64,000 nt of DNA, taken from contig NZ_AP018721.1 in assembly GCF_003967275.1 (NCBI RefSeq), positions 372,001-436,000 on the forward strand. The letters are read 5' to 3'. Origin of the DNA: Sulfuritortus calidifontis. Its GTDB lineage: Bacteria > Pseudomonadota > Gammaproteobacteria > Burkholderiales > Thiobacillaceae. The position numbers and the translations under genes were made by a program. The stretch's first letter is position 1; every line of letters begins with the position of its first letter. Below the pieces are notes generated by a model. That model had not been told where the DNA came from and ran no database searches. It saw only the letters and a program-made list of their open reading frames with translations. Positions 36,942 through 56,206 of this stretch are shown here, piece by piece.

Positions 36942-37031
36942 ATGAAAGAAGTCGCAAGCCGCAAGACCTTCTCTCACCTGTCTTTTGCGCAGGAAATGGT
37001 CCATTTCCGTTCCTTGATCTCCTTCTCCTGA
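36942..37031 (+). CDS. Possible 29-residue leader peptide upstream of rpoB
   Basis: ATG 36942 to TGA 37031 encodes MKEVASRKTFSHLSFAQE... ending SLISFS. GTGGAGG lies about 10 bases upstream and the stop is 12 bases before the rpoB ATG, within reach for translational coupling. There is no known family. It may be a chance frame in the rplL-rpoB spacer. Confidence 0.3.
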   Translation: MKEVASRKTFSHLSFAQEMVHFRSLISFS

Positions 37032-37043
37032 TAAGGGGTCGCC

Positions 37044-41153
<4,110 letters not shown>

Positions 41154-41220
41154 TTTGGCAAGAAGAGCGCCGCAAGGCACGTTTCTGCACACGATTTAAC
41201 CCTAACGGGGGTATTGCACG

Positions 41221-45413
<4,193 letters not shown>

Positions 45414-45417
<4 letters not shown>

Positions 45418-45442
45418 CAGCCCTTGGCCGAGACCATACAAT
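45414..45442 (+). promoter_or_regulatory. Promoter of the str operon, overlapping the rpoC stop codon
   Basis: TTGACA (45414-45419), exactly 17 bases, TACAAT (45437-45442), followed by CCGCGG. The consensus -35 includes the rpoC stop codon. About 100 bases of leader precede rpsL. Confidence 0.88.
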
Positions 45443-45542
45443 CCGCGGTCTTTTTCTTGCTGCGGCCTGCGAGGCGACTCGCGGGCCGTTTGTACAGGCA
45501 AAACGGATTTTAGTGAGCTGATTTTTCGAGAAGGCGCAACCC

Positions 45543-45920
45543 ATGCCAACCATTAACCAGCTTGTGCGCAAGGCGCGCAAGGCCCCGATTGACAAGAGCA
45601 AGGTACCGGCCATGGAGGCCTGCCCGCAGAAACGCGGCGTCTGCACCCGTGTCTATACCACCACCCCGAAGAAGCCGAACTCGGCGCTGCGTAAAGTGGC
45701 CAAGGTTCGTCTGTCCAACGGTTTCGAGGTGATCGGCTACATCGGCGGCGAGGGTCACAACCTGCAGGAGCACTCGGTGGTGCTGGTGCGGGGCGGCCGG
45801 GTCAAGGACCTACCGGGTGTGCGTTACCACATCGTCCGTGGCAGCCTGGATACCCAGGGCGTCAAGGACCGGAAGCAGTCTCGCTCGAAGTACGGCGCCA
45901 AGCGCCCGAAAGCGGCCTAA
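45543..45920 (+). CDS. rpsL: 30S ribosomal protein S12
   Basis: 125 residues. uS12 of the decoding centre. '[16 protein letters not shown]' with Lys43 and '[13 protein letters not shown]' have the streptomycin-sensitive, restrictive-type residues. AGAAGG precedes ATG 45543. First gene of the str operon (rpsL-rpsG-fusA-tuf). Confidence 0.99.
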   Translation: MPTINQLVRKARKAPIDKSKVPAMEACPQKRGVCTRVYTTTPKKPNSALRKVAKVRLSNGFEVIGYIGGEGHNLQEHSVVLVRGGRVKDLPGVRYHIVRGSLDTQGVKDRKQSRSKYGAKRPKAA

Positions 45921-45943
45921 TGCTGGATTGAGGATAGAGAGCT

Positions 45944-46414
45944 ATGCCACGTCGTCGTGAAGTACCCAAGCGCGAGATCCTGCCGGATCCGAAATTCGGC
46001 AACCAAGAGGTTGCCAAGTTCATGAACGTGATCATGAGCAGCGGCAAGAAGTCGGTCGCCGAGCGCATCGTCTATGGCGCCTTCGACCAGATCAGCAAGA
46101 AGAGCGGGAAGGACCCCCTGGAGGTCTTCTCCCAGGCCCTGGGCAACATCAAACCCGTGGTCGAGGTGAAGAGCCGTCGCGTCGGCGGCGCCAACTACCA
46201 GGTCCCGGTCGAGGTGCGCCCGGCCCGCCGTCTGGCCCTGGCGATGCGCTGGCTGAAAGAGGCCGCTCGCAAGCGTGGCGAAAAGTCCATGGGCGCCCGT
46301 CTGGCTGGCGAACTGATCGACGCGGCCGAGGGCCGCGGCGGCGCCATGAAGAAGCGCGAGGAAGTGCACCGTATGGCCGAGGCGAACAAGGCCTTCAGCC
46401 ATTTCCGTTTCTAA
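45944..46414 (+). CDS. rpsG: 30S ribosomal protein S7
   Basis: 156 residues. uS7 nucleates assembly of the 30S head. '[20 protein letters not shown]', '[22 protein letters not shown]' and '[24 protein letters not shown]' are standard. It is also the usual translational autoregulator of the str operon; the gap to rpsL is only 23 bases, so a large S7 leader as in E. coli is not present. Confidence 0.99.
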   Translation: MPRRREVPKREILPDPKFGNQEVAKFMNVIMSSGKKSVAERIVYGAFDQISKKSGKDPLEVFSQALGNIKPVVEVKSRRVGGANYQVPVEVRPARRLALAMRWLKEAARKRGEKSMGARLAGELIDAAEGRGGAMKKREEVHRMAEANKAFSHFRF

Positions 46415-46431
46415 TAACAAGGTGAAGTAAA

Positions 46432-48522
46432 GTGGCCCGTACCACCCCCATCGAACGCTATCGCAACATCGGCATTTCGGCGCACATCGACGCCGGCAAG
46501 ACCACCACGACCGAACGCGTCCTGTTCTATACCGGCAAGTCGCACAAGATCGGCGAGGTGCATGACGGCGCCGCCACCATGGACTGGATGGAGCAGGAGC
46601 AGGAGCGTGGCATTACCATCACCTCCGCTGCGACTACCGCCTTTTGGCGCGGCATGGATGGCAAGTATCCCGAGCATCGCATCAACATCATCGACACCCC
46701 GGGCCACGTCGATTTCACCATCGAGGTGGAGCGTTCCATGCGCGTGCTCGACGGTGCTTGCATGGTCTACTGCGCGGTGGGTGGCGTTCAGCCCCAGTCC
46801 GAGACTGTCTGGCGTCAGGCCAACAAGTACGGTGTGCCCCGCCTGGCCTTCGTCAACAAAATGGACCGTTCCGGCGCCAATTTCTTCAAGGTCTACGATC
46901 AGATGCGCGCCCGGCTGAAGGCCAACCCGGTTCTGTTGCAGGTGCCGATCGGCGCCGAGGACAATTTTGCCGGCGTGGTTGACCTGGTCAAGATGAAGGC
47001 GATCTACTGGGACGAGGCGTCTCAGGGCATGAAATTCGAGTACCGCGAGATCCCGGCCGAGTTGGTTGACACCTGCAAGGAGTGGCGCGAGAAGATGGTC
47101 GAGGTGGCTGCTGAGGCCAGTGAAGACCTGATGAACAGATACCTTGAGGAAGGCGATCTGCCGGAAGAGGAAATCAAGAAGGCCCTGCGTCAGCGCACCA
47201 TCGCCGGTGAGATCGTGCCGATGCTGTGCGGTTCCGCCTTCAAGAACAAGGGTGTCCAGGCCATGCTGGACGCCGTGGTCGACTACCTGCCGTCGCCGGT
47301 CGATATTCCGCCGGTCAAGGGCGAGAAAGAAAACGGCGAGCCGGACGAGCGCAAGGCTGACGATGCCGAGCCGTTCTCCGCATTGGCGTTCAAGATCATG
47401 ACCGACCCCTATGTCGGTCAGCTCACCTTCTTCCGGGTCTATTCCGGCGTGGTGAACTCGGGCGACACCATCTACAACTCGGTCAAGGGCAAGAAAGAGC
47501 GTCTGGGGCGTATCCTGCAGATGCACGCCAACAACCGGGAAGAGATCAAGGAAGTGCGCGCGGGCGACATCGCCGCCGCTGTGGGCCTGAAAGAGGCCAT
47601 CACCGGCGATACCTTGAGCTCGCTGGACAAGCCAATCATTCTTGAGCGCATGGAATTCCCCGAGCCGGTGATTCACGTCGCCGTCGAGCCGAAGACCAAG
47701 GCCGACCAGGAGAAGATGGGCCTGGCCCTGAACCGTCTGGCCCAGGAAGACCCGTCCTTCCGTGTTCGCACCGACGAGGAATCCGGTCAGACCATCATCT
47801 CCGGCATGGGCGAGCTGCACTTGGAGATCATCGTCGACCGCATGAAGCGCGAGTTCGGCGTTGAAGCCAACGTCGGCGCCCCGCAGGTGGCCTACCGCGA
47901 AGCCATTCGCAAGTCGGTCGAGGTCGAGGGCAAGTTCGTCAAGCAGTCCGGTGGCAAGGGGCAGTACGGCCACGTCTGGATCAAGATGGAGCCGAACGAG
48001 GCCGGCAAGGGCTACGAGTTCGTCGATGCCATCAAGGGCGGCTCGGTGCCGCGCGAATACATCCCCGCGGTCGACAAGGGCCTGAGGGATTCCCTGCCGA
48101 ATGGCGTGCTGGCCGGGTTCCCGGTGGAAGACGTCAAGATCACCCTGTTCGACGGCTCCTACCACGAGGTGGACTCCTCCGAACAGGCCTTCAAGATGGC
48201 CGCCAGCATGGCCTTCAAAGAAGGCATGCGCAAGGCCAACCCGGTCCTGCTTGAGCCGATGATGGCGGTCGAGGTCGAGACCCCTGAGGACTACATGGGT
48301 GACGTCATGGGCGATCTGTCCTCCCGTCGCGGCATGATCCAGGGCATGGAGGACCTGCCCGGCGGCAAGGCGATCAAGGCCGAGGTGCCGCTGTCCGAGA
48401 TGTTCGGCTATTCGACCCAGCTGCGTTCGCTGACCCAGGGCCGTGCGACCTACACCATGGAATTTAAACACTACTCCGAGGCGCCCAAGAACGTCGCGGA
48501 TGCCATCATCAACAAGAAGTGA
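46432..48522 (+). CDS. fusA: Elongation factor G
   Basis: 696 residues. Translocase GTPase with '[19 protein letters not shown]', '[12 protein letters not shown]', 'DTPGHVDF', 'NKMDRSGA' and five EF-G domains ending '[19 protein letters not shown]'. Start is GTG 46432 after AAGGTGAAG. No second EF-G gene is in the window. Confidence 0.99.
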   Translation: MARTTPIERYRNIGISAHIDAGKTTTTERVLFYTGKSHKIGEVHDGAATMDWMEQEQERGITITSAATTAFWRGMDGKYPEHRINIIDTPGHVDFTIEVERSMRVLDGACMVYCAVGGVQPQSETVWRQANKYGVPRLAFVNKMDRSGANFFKVYDQMRARLKANPVLLQVPIGAEDNFAGVVDLVKMKAIYWDEASQGMKFEYREIPAELVDTCKEWREKMVEVAAEASEDLMNRYLEEGDLPEEEIKKALRQRTIAGEIVPMLCGSAFKNKGVQAMLDAVVDYLPSPVDIPPVKGEKENGEPDERKADDAEPFSALAFKIMTDPYVGQLTFFRVYSGVVNSGDTIYNSVKGKKERLGRILQMHANNREEIKEVRAGDIAAAVGLKEAITGDTLSSLDKPIILERMEFPEPVIHVAVEPKTKADQEKMGLALNRLAQEDPSFRVRTDEESGQTIISGMGELHLEIIVDRMKREFGVEANVGAPQVAYREAIRKSVEVEGKFVKQSGGKGQYGHVWIKMEPNEAGKGYEFVDAIKGGSVPREYIPAVDKGLRDSLPNGVLAGFPVEDVKITLFDGSYHEVDSSEQAFKMAASMAFKEGMRKANPVLLEPMMAVEVETPEDYMGDVMGDLSSRRGMIQGMEDLPGGKAIKAEVPLSEMFGYSTQLRSLTQGRATYTMEFKHYSEAPKNVADAIINKK

Positions 48523-48534
48523 GGTTATTGAGTC

Positions 48535-49725
48535 ATGGCCAAGGAAAAATTTGAGCGGACGAAACCGCACGTAAACGTGGGTACGATTGGTCACGTGGAC
48601 CATGGCAAGACCACGCTGACGGCGGCGATCACGACGATTCTGTCGAAGAAGTACGGTGGTGAGGCGAAAGGTTACGACCAGATCGACTCCGCCCCGGAAG
48701 AGAAGGCGCGGGGTATTACCATCAACACCGCCCACGTCGAGTACGAGACGGCGAACCGTCACTATGCCCACGTTGACTGCCCGGGTCACGCCGACTACGT
48801 GAAGAACATGATCACCGGCGCCGCCCAGATGGACGGCGCCATCCTGGTGGTAAGCGCGGCCGACGGCCCGATGCCGCAGACCCGCGAGCACATCCTGCTG
48901 GCCCGCCAGGTGGGTGTGCCCTACATCATCGTCTACATGAACAAGGCCGACATGGTCGACGACGCCGAGCTCCTGGAGCTGGTCGAGATGGAAGTGCGCG
49001 AGCTCTTGTCCAAGTATGACTTCCCTGGCGACGACACCCCGATCATCAAGGGTTCCGCTCTGAAGGCCCTGGAAGGCGACCAGTCCGAGATCGGCGAGCC
49101 CTCCATCTTCCGTCTGGCCGAGGCCCTGGACAGCTACATCCCGACTCCTGAGCGTGCCGTGGACGGCACCTTCCTGATGCCGGTGGAAGACGTGTTCTCC
49201 ATCTCCGGTCGCGGCACCGTGGTGACCGGCCGTGTCGAGCGCGGCATCATCAAGGTCGGCGACGAAATCGAGATCGTTGGCATCAAGCCCACGATCAAGA
49301 CCACCTGCACCGGGGTCGAGATGTTCCGCAAGCTGCTGGACCAGGGTCAGGCCGGTGACAACGTCGGCGTGCTGCTGCGCGGCACCAAGCGGGAAGAAGT
49401 CGAGCGTGGCCAGGTGCTGGCCAAGCCGGGCTCGATCAACCCGCACACCAAGTTCAGCGCCGAGATCTATGTGCTGTCGAAGGAAGAGGGTGGTCGTCAC
49501 ACCCCGTTCTTCAACGGCTACCGTCCGCAGTTCTACTTCCGTACGACCGACGTGACTGGCTCGATCGACCTGCCGGCTGGCACCGAGATGGTGATGCCTG
49601 GCGACAACGTGTCGATCACGGTGAGCCTGATCGCGCCGATCGCGATGGAGGAAGGCCTGCGCTTTGCCGTGCGCGAAGGCGGTCGTACCGTCGGCGCCGG
49701 CGTCGTGGCGAAGATTATTGAGTAA
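48535..49725 (+). CDS. tuf: Elongation factor Tu, copy 2
   Basis: 396 residues, protein sequence identical to copy 1. It stands in the standard str-operon position after fusA. The shared DNA begins about 8 bases before the ATG (ATTGAGTC) and ends at the TAA stop, the pattern of gene conversion. Followed by rpsJ after 11 bases, which links the str and S10 operons. Confidence 0.99.
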   Translation: MAKEKFERTKPHVNVGTIGHVDHGKTTLTAAITTILSKKYGGEAKGYDQIDSAPEEKARGITINTAHVEYETANRHYAHVDCPGHADYVKNMITGAAQMDGAILVVSAADGPMPQTREHILLARQVGVPYIIVYMNKADMVDDAELLELVEMEVRELLSKYDFPGDDTPIIKGSALKALEGDQSEIGEPSIFRLAEALDSYIPTPERAVDGTFLMPVEDVFSISGRGTVVTGRVERGIIKVGDEIEIVGIKPTIKTTCTGVEMFRKLLDQGQAGDNVGVLLRGTKREEVERGQVLAKPGSINPHTKFSAEIYVLSKEEGGRHTPFFNGYRPQFYFRTTDVTGSIDLPAGTEMVMPGDNVSITVSLIAPIAMEEGLRFAVREGGRTVGAGVVAKIIE

Positions 49726-49736
49726 GAAGGCAAATC

Positions 49737-50048
49737 ATGCAGAGCCAGAAAATCCGCATCCGCCTGAAGGCGTATGACTACAAGCTGATCGATCAGTCGG
49801 CCATGGAAATCGTGGACACCGCCAAGCGGACCGGCGCCGTAGTCAAGGGCCCCGTGCCCTTGCCCACCTCGATCGAGCGCTTCAACCTGCTGCGTTCGCC
49901 GCACGTCAACAAGACCTCGCGCGACCAGCTGGAAATGCGCACCCACAAGCGCCTGATGGACATCATCGACCCCACGGACAAGACCGTGGATGCCCTGATG
50001 AAGCTGGATCTGCCTGCGGGTGTGGACGTAGAGATCAAACTGCAGTAA
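49737..50048 (+). CDS. rpsJ: 30S ribosomal protein S10
   Basis: 103 residues. uS10 (NusE), both a ribosomal protein and a partner of NusB and NusG. '[41 protein letters not shown]' is the family N terminus. Start ATG 49737. The gap to rplC contains a long GC-rich hairpin. Confidence 0.99.
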   Translation: MQSQKIRIRLKAYDYKLIDQSAMEIVDTAKRTGAVVKGPVPLPTSIERFNLLRSPHVNKTSRDQLEMRTHKRLMDIIDPTDKTVDALMKLDLPAGVDVEIKLQ

Positions 50049-50062
50049 CATTGCCCGCTTTT

Positions 50063-50094
50063 CCGCCGGCCGGAACCCGTTTCCCGGCCGGCGG
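50063..50094 (+). promoter_or_regulatory. 11-bp perfect hairpin between rpsJ and rplC
   Basis: CCGCCGGCCGG (50063-50073) and CCGGCCGGCGG (50084-50094) around a 10-base loop. There is no T-run. It may be a partial terminator, a stability element or a ribosomal-protein target within the S10 operon. Confidence 0.55.
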
Positions 50095-50159
50095 TCTTGG
50101 TGAGCTTGAATTTGAAACCGCCGGCCAATTGAAGTCGGCGCCTTAAGAGGAAACGAAAA

Positions 50160-50804
50160 ATGAGTCTAGGCCTTGTCGGTCGCAAGATCGGCATGACCCG
50201 CATTTTCACCGACGACGGCAGTGCCGTGCCGGTGACCGTGCTGGACATGTCGAACAACCGCGTCAGCCAAGTCAAGACCGTGGCGACGGATGGCTACGAT
50301 GCCGTTCAGCTCGCTTACGGCAGCCGCAAGCCCAACCGCGTGGCCAAGCCCATGGCGGGCCACTTCGCCAAGGCGGGCATCGAGGCGGCGGCAGGCATGA
50401 CCGAATTCCCCGTTGCCGCTGATGTCGCCAGCCAGTACCAGGCGGGCGCCAGCGTGACTGTCGAAATCTTCCAGGCTGGCCAGATGGTCGATGTCTCCGG
50501 CGTGACCCAGGGTAAGGGCTTCGCCGGCACCATCAAGCGGCATAACTTCGCCTCCCAGCGCGCCAGCCATGGCAACTCCCGCTCGCACAACGTGCCCGGC
50601 TCGATCGGTCAGGCGCAGGACCCGGGCCGAATCTTCCCCGGCAAGCGCATGTCCGGCCACATGGGTGCCGTCAACCGCACCATCCAGAACCTGGAAGTGG
50701 TCCGCGTCGACAGCGAGCGCCAGCTGCTGCTGGTCAAGGGTGCCGTGCCCGGTCCCAAGGGTGGCGACGTCGTCGTGCGTCCGGCCGTGAAAGGGGGCGC
50801 ATAA
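50160..50804 (+). CDS. rplC: 50S ribosomal protein L3
   Basis: 214 residues. uL3, an early assembly protein near the peptidyl-transferase centre. '[16 protein letters not shown]', '[20 protein letters not shown]' and the methylated-glutamine region '[23 protein letters not shown]' are present. AAGAGGAAACG precedes ATG 50160. It overlaps rplD by one base (TAATG). Confidence 0.99.
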   Translation: MSLGLVGRKIGMTRIFTDDGSAVPVTVLDMSNNRVSQVKTVATDGYDAVQLAYGSRKPNRVAKPMAGHFAKAGIEAAAGMTEFPVAADVASQYQAGASVTVEIFQAGQMVDVSGVTQGKGFAGTIKRHNFASQRASHGNSRSHNVPGSIGQAQDPGRIFPGKRMSGHMGAVNRTIQNLEVVRVDSERQLLLVKGAVPGPKGGDVVVRPAVKGGA

Positions 50805-51427
50805 TGGAATTGAAGCTGATTAACGCCAAGGGTGCCGATGCCGGCGCCGTCTCGGCCGCCGACACCCTGTTCGGCCGCGAGTACAACGAAGCCCTGGTCC
50901 ACCAGCTGGTCAAGGCCTTCCTGGCCAACGCCCGCCAGGGTACCCGTGCCCAGAAGGACCGCGAGCAGGTCAAACACAGCACCAAGAAGCCGTTCCGCCA
51001 GAAGGGTACCGGCCGCGCCCGCGCCGGCATGACCTCCAGCCCGCTGTGGCGCGGAGGCGGTCGCATCTTCCCGAACAGCCCGGACGAGAACTTCACCGAG
51101 AAGGTGAACCGCAAGATGTACCGTGCCGGCATGGCCTCCATTCTGTCCAAGCTGGCTGCCGACGGTCGCCTGAAAGTGGTCGACGGCTTCAGCGTCGAGG
51201 CGCCGAAGACCAAGCTGATGGCCGCCAAGATCAAGGATATGGGCATGAGCAACCGGGTGCTGATCATCACCCCCGAGATCGATGACAACCTGTGGCTGTC
51301 CTCCCGCAACCTGCACAACGTGCTGGTGCTGGAGCCGCACCAGGCCGATCCTTGGAGCCTGGTCCGCTTCGACCATGTCCTGCTGACCCGCGATGCGGTG
51401 AAGTCGTTCGAGGAGATGTACGCATGA
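50804..51427 (+). CDS. rplD: 50S ribosomal protein L4
   Basis: 207 residues. uL4, which lines the exit tunnel and is the S10-operon autoregulator in E. coli. The loop '[33 protein letters not shown]' reaches the tunnel wall and the macrolide site. Starts on the rplC stop and ends in an ATGA overlap with rplW. Confidence 0.99.
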   Translation: MELKLINAKGADAGAVSAADTLFGREYNEALVHQLVKAFLANARQGTRAQKDREQVKHSTKKPFRQKGTGRARAGMTSSPLWRGGGRIFPNSPDENFTEKVNRKMYRAGMASILSKLAADGRLKVVDGFSVEAPKTKLMAAKIKDMGMSNRVLIITPEIDDNLWLSSRNLHNVLVLEPHQADPWSLVRFDHVLLTRDAVKSFEEMYA

Positions 51428-51735
51428 ATGCCGTGAAGATGAACGAGGAGCGCCTGATGCAGGTCATCCTCGCGCCGGTGATCTCCGAGAAGAGCACGCG
51501 CGTGGCTGACCAGAACGAGCAGGTCGTGTTCCAGGTGGCGCCGGACGCCACCAAGCCCGAGATCAAGGCCGCGGTCGAGCTGCTGTTCAAGGTCGAGGTC
51601 AAGGATGTCAAAGTGGCCAACGTCAAAGGCAAGGTGAAGCGCTTCGGTCGCTTCTTCGGTCGCCGTGACAACTGGAAGAAGGCGTATGTCTGCCTGAAGC
51701 CGGGCCAGGAACTGAATTTTGTGGCAGGGGAATAA
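51424..51735 (+). CDS. rplW: 50S ribosomal protein L23
   Basis: 103 residues. uL23 at the tunnel exit, docking site for trigger factor and SRP. '[19 protein letters not shown]', '[24 protein letters not shown]'. ATG 51424 lies in the rplD stop (ATGA); an internal ATG (MNEERLMQ) 5 codons later is also possible. Confidence 0.98.
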   Translation: MNAVKMNEERLMQVILAPVISEKSTRVADQNEQVVFQVAPDATKPEIKAAVELLFKVEVKDVKVANVKGKVKRFGRFFGRRDNWKKAYVCLKPGQELNFVAGE

Positions 51736-51738
51736 GCC

Positions 51739-52566
51739 ATGGCTCTGGTAAAAGTTAAACCGACTTCCAACGGCCGTCGCGCCGTGGTCAAGGTGGTCAC
51801 GCCTGGCCTGCACAAGGGTGCCCCCCACGCTGCCCTGCTGGAGAAGCAGAAGCAGAAGGCCGGCCGCAACAACAACGGCCACATCACCACCCGGCACAAG
51901 GGCGGTGGCCACAAGCATCATTACCGGATCGTCGACTTCAAGCGCGATAAGGACGGCATCGTGGCCAAGGTCGAGCGTATCGAATACGACCCGAACCGCA
52001 GTGCCCACATTGCTCTGCTCTGCTACGCCGACGGCGAGCGTCGCTACATCATCGCCCCGCGCGGCCTCGAGGCCGGCGCCCAGGTGGTGAGCGGTGCCGA
52101 GGCCCCGATCAAGCCGGGCAACACCCTGCCGCTGCGCAACATCCCGGTCGGTAGCACCGTCCACTGCATCGAGATGCAGCCGGGTAAGGGCGCCCAGTTG
52201 GCCCGTGCCGCCGGCACCAGCGTCCAGCTGCTGGCCCGCGAAGGCAGCTACGCCCAGCTGCGCCTGCGTTCCGGCGAGATCCGCAAGGTCCACGTTGATT
52301 GCCGCGCCACCATCGGCGAGGTCGGCAATGAAGAGAACAACCTGCGTTCCTACGGCAAGGCCGGCGCCATCCGCTGGCGCGGTATCCGCCCGACGGTGCG
52401 TGGTGTCGCGATGAACCCGGTCGATCACCCGCATGGTGGTGGCGAGGGCCGCACCGGCGAGGGCCGCGTGCCCGTGTCGCCGTGGGGTCAGCCGACCAAG
52501 GGTTATCGTACCCGCAGCAACAAGCGTACCGACAATATGATCGTGCGCCGCCGTCACAAAGCGTAA
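51739..52566 (+). CDS. rplB: 50S ribosomal protein L2
   Basis: 275 residues. uL2 near the peptidyl-transferase centre. '[24 protein letters not shown]', '[17 protein letters not shown]', and the essential-histidine region '[19 protein letters not shown]' are present. Start ATG 51739, three bases after rplW. Confidence 0.99.
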   Translation: MALVKVKPTSNGRRAVVKVVTPGLHKGAPHAALLEKQKQKAGRNNNGHITTRHKGGGHKHHYRIVDFKRDKDGIVAKVERIEYDPNRSAHIALLCYADGERRYIIAPRGLEAGAQVVSGAEAPIKPGNTLPLRNIPVGSTVHCIEMQPGKGAQLARAAGTSVQLLAREGSYAQLRLRSGEIRKVHVDCRATIGEVGNEENNLRSYGKAGAIRWRGIRPTVRGVAMNPVDHPHGGGEGRTGEGRVPVSPWGQPTKGYRTRSNKRTDNMIVRRRHKA

Positions 52567-52579
52567 GGGGTGAGTTGAT

Positions 52580-52858
52580 ATGGCTCGTTCAGTAAAAAAG
52601 GGCCCGTTCGTCGACGGGCATCTGATGAAGAAAGTGGAAGCGGCTACCTCCGCCGGTGACAAGCGCCCGATCAAGACCTGGTCGCGTCGTTCGACGGTCC
52701 TGCCCGATTTTATCGGCCTGACCATCGCCGTGCACAACGGTAAGCAGCACATCCCCGTGTATGTCACGGAAAACATGGTTGGCCACAAGCTCGGCGAATT
52801 CTCGCTGACCCGGACGTTCAAGGGTCATGCCGCCGACAAGAAGGCCAAGAAGAAGTAA
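52580..52858 (+). CDS. rpsS: 30S ribosomal protein S19
   Basis: 92 residues. uS19 of the 30S head: '[18 protein letters not shown]', '[43 protein letters not shown]'. Eleven bases before rplV. Confidence 0.99.
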   Translation: MARSVKKGPFVDGHLMKKVEAATSAGDKRPIKTWSRRSTVLPDFIGLTIAVHNGKQHIPVYVTENMVGHKLGEFSLTRTFKGHAADKKAKKK

Positions 52859-52869
52859 GGAGCGAAAAG

Positions 52870-53199
52870 ATGAGAGTTTCTGCCGTACTGCGCGGTACTC
52901 GGCTTTCCGCCCAGAAGGCCCGCCTGGTGGCTGACTTGGTCCGCGGCAAGCCCGTGGACAAGGCCCTGAGCATTCTCGCCTTCACCCCGAACAAGGGTGC
53001 CGGCGTGATCAAGAAGGTTCTGGAGTCGGCGATCGCCAACGCCGAGCACAATGAGGGCGCCGACATCGACACCCTGAAGGTCGCCACGATCTTCGTCGAC
53101 GAAGGTCCTGTGCTCAAGCGCTTCACCGCGCGTGCCAAGGGCCGTGGCAACCGGATTACCAAGCCCACCTGTCACATCACCGTGACCGTCGGCGACTGA
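52870..53199 (+). CDS. rplV: 50S ribosomal protein L22
   Basis: 109 residues. uL22 with the extended beta-hairpin in the exit tunnel: '[23 protein letters not shown]', '[27 protein letters not shown]'. AAGGAGCG precedes ATG 52870. Confidence 0.99.
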   Translation: MRVSAVLRGTRLSAQKARLVADLVRGKPVDKALSILAFTPNKGAGVIKKVLESAIANAEHNEGADIDTLKVATIFVDEGPVLKRFTARAKGRGNRITKPTCHITVTVGD

Positions 53200-53208
53200 G
53201 GAATAGAC

Positions 53209-53916
53209 ATGGGACAGAAGATTCATCCGACCGGCTTCCGCCTGAGCGTGACCCGCAACTGGTCCTCCAAGTGGTTTGCCAACAGCAAGGGCTTCGGCGG
53301 CACCCTGATCGAGGACATCAAGGTGCGCGACTTCCTGAAAAAGAAGCTCAACCATGCTTCCCTGAGCCGCATCCAGATCGAGCGTCCGGCCAAGAACGCC
53401 CGCATCACCCTGTTCTCGGCGCGCCCGGGCGTGGTGATCGGCAAGAAGGGCGAGGACATCGAGAACCTGCGTAAGCAGGTGCAGGCCATGATGAGCGTGC
53501 CGGTGACCCTGAACATCGAGGAGGTGCGCAAGCCCGAGACCGATGCCCAGATCATCGCCGACTCCATTGCCAACCAGCTGGAAAAACGGATCATGTTCCG
53601 CCGCGCGATGAAGCGGGCCATGCAGAATGCCATGCGCTTCGGCGCCCAGGGCATCAAGATCATGAGCTCCGGTCGTCTGAACGGCGCCGAGATCGCCCGT
53701 ACCGAGTGGTACCGCGAAGGTCGTGTGCCCCTGCACACCCTGCGCGCCGACATCGACTACGGTTTTGCCGAGGCCAATACCACCTACGGCGTGATCGGCA
53801 TCAAGGTTTGGGTCTACAAGGGCGAAAACATGGGCCGCGGCGAGAAGCCTGTCGCCGCCCCTGAGCCCGAGAAACGTGGCAAGAAGTCAGGAGTGAAACA
53901 TGCTGCAGCCGGCTAG
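53209..53916 (+). CDS. rpsC: 30S ribosomal protein S3
   Basis: 235 residues. uS3 with KH domain ('[18 protein letters not shown]') and C-terminal domain ('[32 protein letters not shown]'), part of the mRNA entry helicase. A Lys-rich tail (KRGKKSG...). It overlaps rplP by 17 bases. Confidence 0.99.
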   Translation: MGQKIHPTGFRLSVTRNWSSKWFANSKGFGGTLIEDIKVRDFLKKKLNHASLSRIQIERPAKNARITLFSARPGVVIGKKGEDIENLRKQVQAMMSVPVTLNIEEVRKPETDAQIIADSIANQLEKRIMFRRAMKRAMQNAMRFGAQGIKIMSSGRLNGAEIARTEWYREGRVPLHTLRADIDYGFAEANTTYGVIGIKVWVYKGENMGRGEKPVAAPEPEKRGKKSGVKHAAAG

Positions 53917-54316
53917 AAGGAAATACCGCAAGGAGCAGAAGGGCCGTAACACCGGCGTCGCCACCCGCGGCGCCAAGGTGAGCTTCGGCGAATTCGGCCT
54001 GAAGGCGATCGGCCGTGGCCGGATTACCGCCCGTCAGATCGAGGCTGCGCGTCGCGCCATGACCCGCCACATCAAGCGGGGCGGCCGCATCTGGATCCGC
54101 ATCTTCCCGGACAAGCCGATTTCCCAGAAGCCGGCCGAAGTGCGGATGGGTAACGGCAAGGGCTCGCCCGAGTACTACGTCGCCGAGATTCAGCCGGGCA
54201 AGATGCTGTACGAGATGGAAGGCATCAGCGAGGAGCTGGCGCGTGAGGCGTTCAAGCTGGCCGCTGCCAAGCTGCCCATTCCCACCATGTTTGTGACCCG
54301 TCAGATCGGGGGCTGA
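53900..54316 (+). CDS. rplP: 50S ribosomal protein L16
   Basis: 138 residues. uL16 near the A-site tRNA: '[17 protein letters not shown]', '[30 protein letters not shown]', '[20 protein letters not shown]'. Start ATG 53900 within rpsC with GTCAGGAG upstream. Confidence 0.99.
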   Translation: MLQPARRKYRKEQKGRNTGVATRGAKVSFGEFGLKAIGRGRITARQIEAARRAMTRHIKRGGRIWIRIFPDKPISQKPAEVRMGNGKGSPEYYVAEIQPGKMLYEMEGISEELAREAFKLAAAKLPIPTMFVTRQIGG

Positions 54317-54318
54317 TC

Positions 54319-54519
54319 ATGAAAGCAAACGAGTTGAGAACCAAGAGCCAGGATGAGCTGCAGAAGGAGCTCATGGACCTGCTGCGCGCCCAGTTCAGCC
54401 TGCGCATGCAGCTTGGCACCCAGCAGACCAACAAAACCCACGAGCTTCGCAAGGTGCGCCGGGATATCGCCCGTGTGCGCACCATCATGCACGAATCGAA
54501 GCTCAAGGCCGGCAACTGA
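54319..54519 (+). CDS. rpmC: 50S ribosomal protein L29
   Basis: 66 residues. uL29, a two-helix protein at the tunnel exit: '[31 protein letters not shown]', '[17 protein letters not shown]'. Two bases after rplP. Confidence 0.98.
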   Translation: MKANELRTKSQDELQKELMDLLRAQFSLRMQLGTQQTNKTHELRKVRRDIARVRTIMHESKLKAGN

Positions 54520-54529
54520 GAGGTAGATG

Positions 54530-54802
54530 ATGGCCGAGCAGGAAAAAGCCAAGAACGTTCGCACGCTGACCGGCAAGGTCGTGAGCGACAAGATGGACAA
54601 GACCGTCACCGTGCTGGTCGAGCGCAAGGTCAAGCACCCGCTCTACGGCAAGGTGATCCGCCTGTCCAAGAAGTACCACGCCCACGATGAGAAGAACGAG
54701 TATCGCGAGGGCGATATGGTTCAGATCGAGGAGTGCCGCCCGCTGTCCAAGACCAAGGCCTGGACTGTGAGCAAGCTCGTCGAGAAGGCGCGCATCGTTT
54801 AA
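54530..54802 (+). CDS. rpsQ: 30S ribosomal protein S17
   Basis: 90 residues. uS17, OB-fold: '[33 protein letters not shown]', '[20 protein letters not shown]'. Two consecutive ATGs (54527, 54530) are possible; GAGAGG spacing favours the second. A promoter for the next genes lies just downstream. Confidence 0.98.
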   Translation: MAEQEKAKNVRTLTGKVVSDKMDKTVTVLVERKVKHPLYGKVIRLSKKYHAHDEKNEYREGDMVQIEECRPLSKTKAWTVSKLVEKARIV

Positions 54803-54809
54803 TTTGTGC

Positions 54810-54838
54810 TTGCAAACCGGAAGGTCCGCAGGTAGAAT
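54810..54838 (+). promoter_or_regulatory. Internal promoter upstream of rplN (spc operon)
   Basis: TTGCAA (54810-54815), 17 bases, TAGAAT (54833-54838). It lies in the 152-base gap between rpsQ and rplN and corresponds to the spc promoter. A stem GTCCGC/GCGGAC followed by TTTT (54824-54849) overlaps it and may end upstream transcription. Confidence 0.72.
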
Positions 54839-54954
54839 CGCGGACTTTTCACCGTGTCTTGGGCTGTGGGTTGGTTCTCAGAGCCTTGGCGCAAAACCCT
54901 TCGGGATCCAAAACTGCTCGGCGCCGCCGGGTCAAGTTGGATTGGAGTTAGATC

Positions 54955-55323
54955 ATGATTCAAATGCAGTCCATGCTGGACGTGGCCGACAACACCGGCG
55001 CGCGTACCGTGATGTGCATTAAGGTGCTGGGTGGTTCCAAGCGCCGGTATGCCAGCGTAGGCGACATTATCAAGGTGAGCATCAAGGATGCGGCCCCGCG
55101 CGGTCGCGTCAAGAAGGGCGATGTCTACAACGCCGTGGTCGTGCGTACGGCCAAGGGCGTGCGTCGTCCCGACGGCTCCTTGATCAAATTCGACGGCAAC
55201 GCAGCCGTGTTGCTCAACAACAAGCTCGAGCCGATCGGCACCCGTATCTTCGGGCCGGTCACCCGCGAGCTGCGCACGGAGAAGTTCATGAAGATCGTCT
55301 CCCTGGCGCCCGAGGTTCTGTAA
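54955..55323 (+). CDS. rplN: 50S ribosomal protein L14
   Basis: 122 residues. uL14 at the subunit interface: '[27 protein letters not shown]', '[23 protein letters not shown]', '[13 protein letters not shown]'. TTGGAG precedes ATG 54955. First gene of the spc operon. Confidence 0.99.
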   Translation: MIQMQSMLDVADNTGARTVMCIKVLGGSKRRYASVGDIIKVSIKDAAPRGRVKKGDVYNAVVVRTAKGVRRPDGSLIKFDGNAAVLLNNKLEPIGTRIFGPVTRELRTEKFMKIVSLAPEVL

Positions 55324-55334
55324 GGAGTCTGGTC

Positions 55335-55649
55335 ATGCGTAAGATTCGCAAAGGTGACGAGGTCATCGTCCTGACCGGCAAGGACAAAGGCAAGCGTGGC
55401 ACCGTGCTGCGCGTGCTGGAGAGCCATGTGGTCGTGGAAGGCGTCAATCGCGTCAAGCGCGCGGTGAAGCCCAACCCCATGAAGGGCACGACCGGTGGTT
55501 TCATGGACAAGGACATGCCGATCGACATCTCCAACGTGGCGCTGTTCAACACCGCCACCGGCAAGGGTGATCGCGTCGGTATCAAAACGCTGGAGGACGG
55601 GCGCAAGGTGCGCTTCTTCAAGTCCAACGGCGAAGTCGTGGATGCGTGA
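55335..55649 (+). CDS. rplX: 50S ribosomal protein L24
   Basis: 104 residues. uL24 assembly initiator with KOW motif: '[26 protein letters not shown]', '[16 protein letters not shown]', '[11 protein letters not shown]'. Eleven bases after rplN. Confidence 0.99.
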   Translation: MRKIRKGDEVIVLTGKDKGKRGTVLRVLESHVVVEGVNRVKRAVKPNPMKGTTGGFMDKDMPIDISNVALFNTATGKGDRVGIKTLEDGRKVRFFKSNGEVVDA

Positions 55650-55659
55650 GGACTGAGCC

Positions 55660-56199
55660 ATGGCGCGTTTGTACGATTACTACAAGGACACCGTGGTTGC
55701 CGAGCTGACCAAGCAGTTCGGCTACAAGTCGGTGATGGAAGTGCCCCGGATCGAGAAGATCACCCTGAACATGGGCGTCGGCGAGGCCGTCGGTGACAAG
55801 AAGGTCATGGAATTCGCCGTCGGCGACCTGACCAAGATCGCCGGCCAGAAGCCCGTGGTGACCAAGGCCCGCAAGTCGATTGCCGGCTTCAAGATCCGCG
55901 ACAACTACCCGATCGGCTGCAAGGTGACCCTGCGTCGTGACCGGATGTACGAGTTCCTCGATCGTCTGGTCAACATTGCCATTCCCCGGATCCGCGACTT
56001 CCGCGGCATCGGCGGCAAGGGCTTCGATGGTCGTGGCAACTACAACATGGGCGTCAAGGAACAGATCATGTTCCCCGAGATCGAGTACGACAAGATCGAT
56101 GCCCTGCGTGGTATGAACATCACCATCACCACCACGGCCAAGACCGACGCCGAAGCCCGCGCGCTCCTGGCTGCGTTCAAATTTCCGTTCAAGAGCTGA
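55660..56199 (+). CDS. rplE: 50S ribosomal protein L5
   Basis: 179 residues. uL5 of the central protuberance, binds 5S rRNA: '[16 protein letters not shown]', '[23 protein letters not shown]', '[31 protein letters not shown]'. Start ATG 55660. Confidence 0.99.
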   Translation: MARLYDYYKDTVVAELTKQFGYKSVMEVPRIEKITLNMGVGEAVGDKKVMEFAVGDLTKIAGQKPVVTKARKSIAGFKIRDNYPIGCKVTLRRDRMYEFLDRLVNIAIPRIRDFRGIGGKGFDGRGNYNMGVKEQIMFPEIEYDKIDALRGMNITITTTAKTDAEARALLAAFKFPFKS

Positions 56200-56206
56200 G
56201 GTTGAC

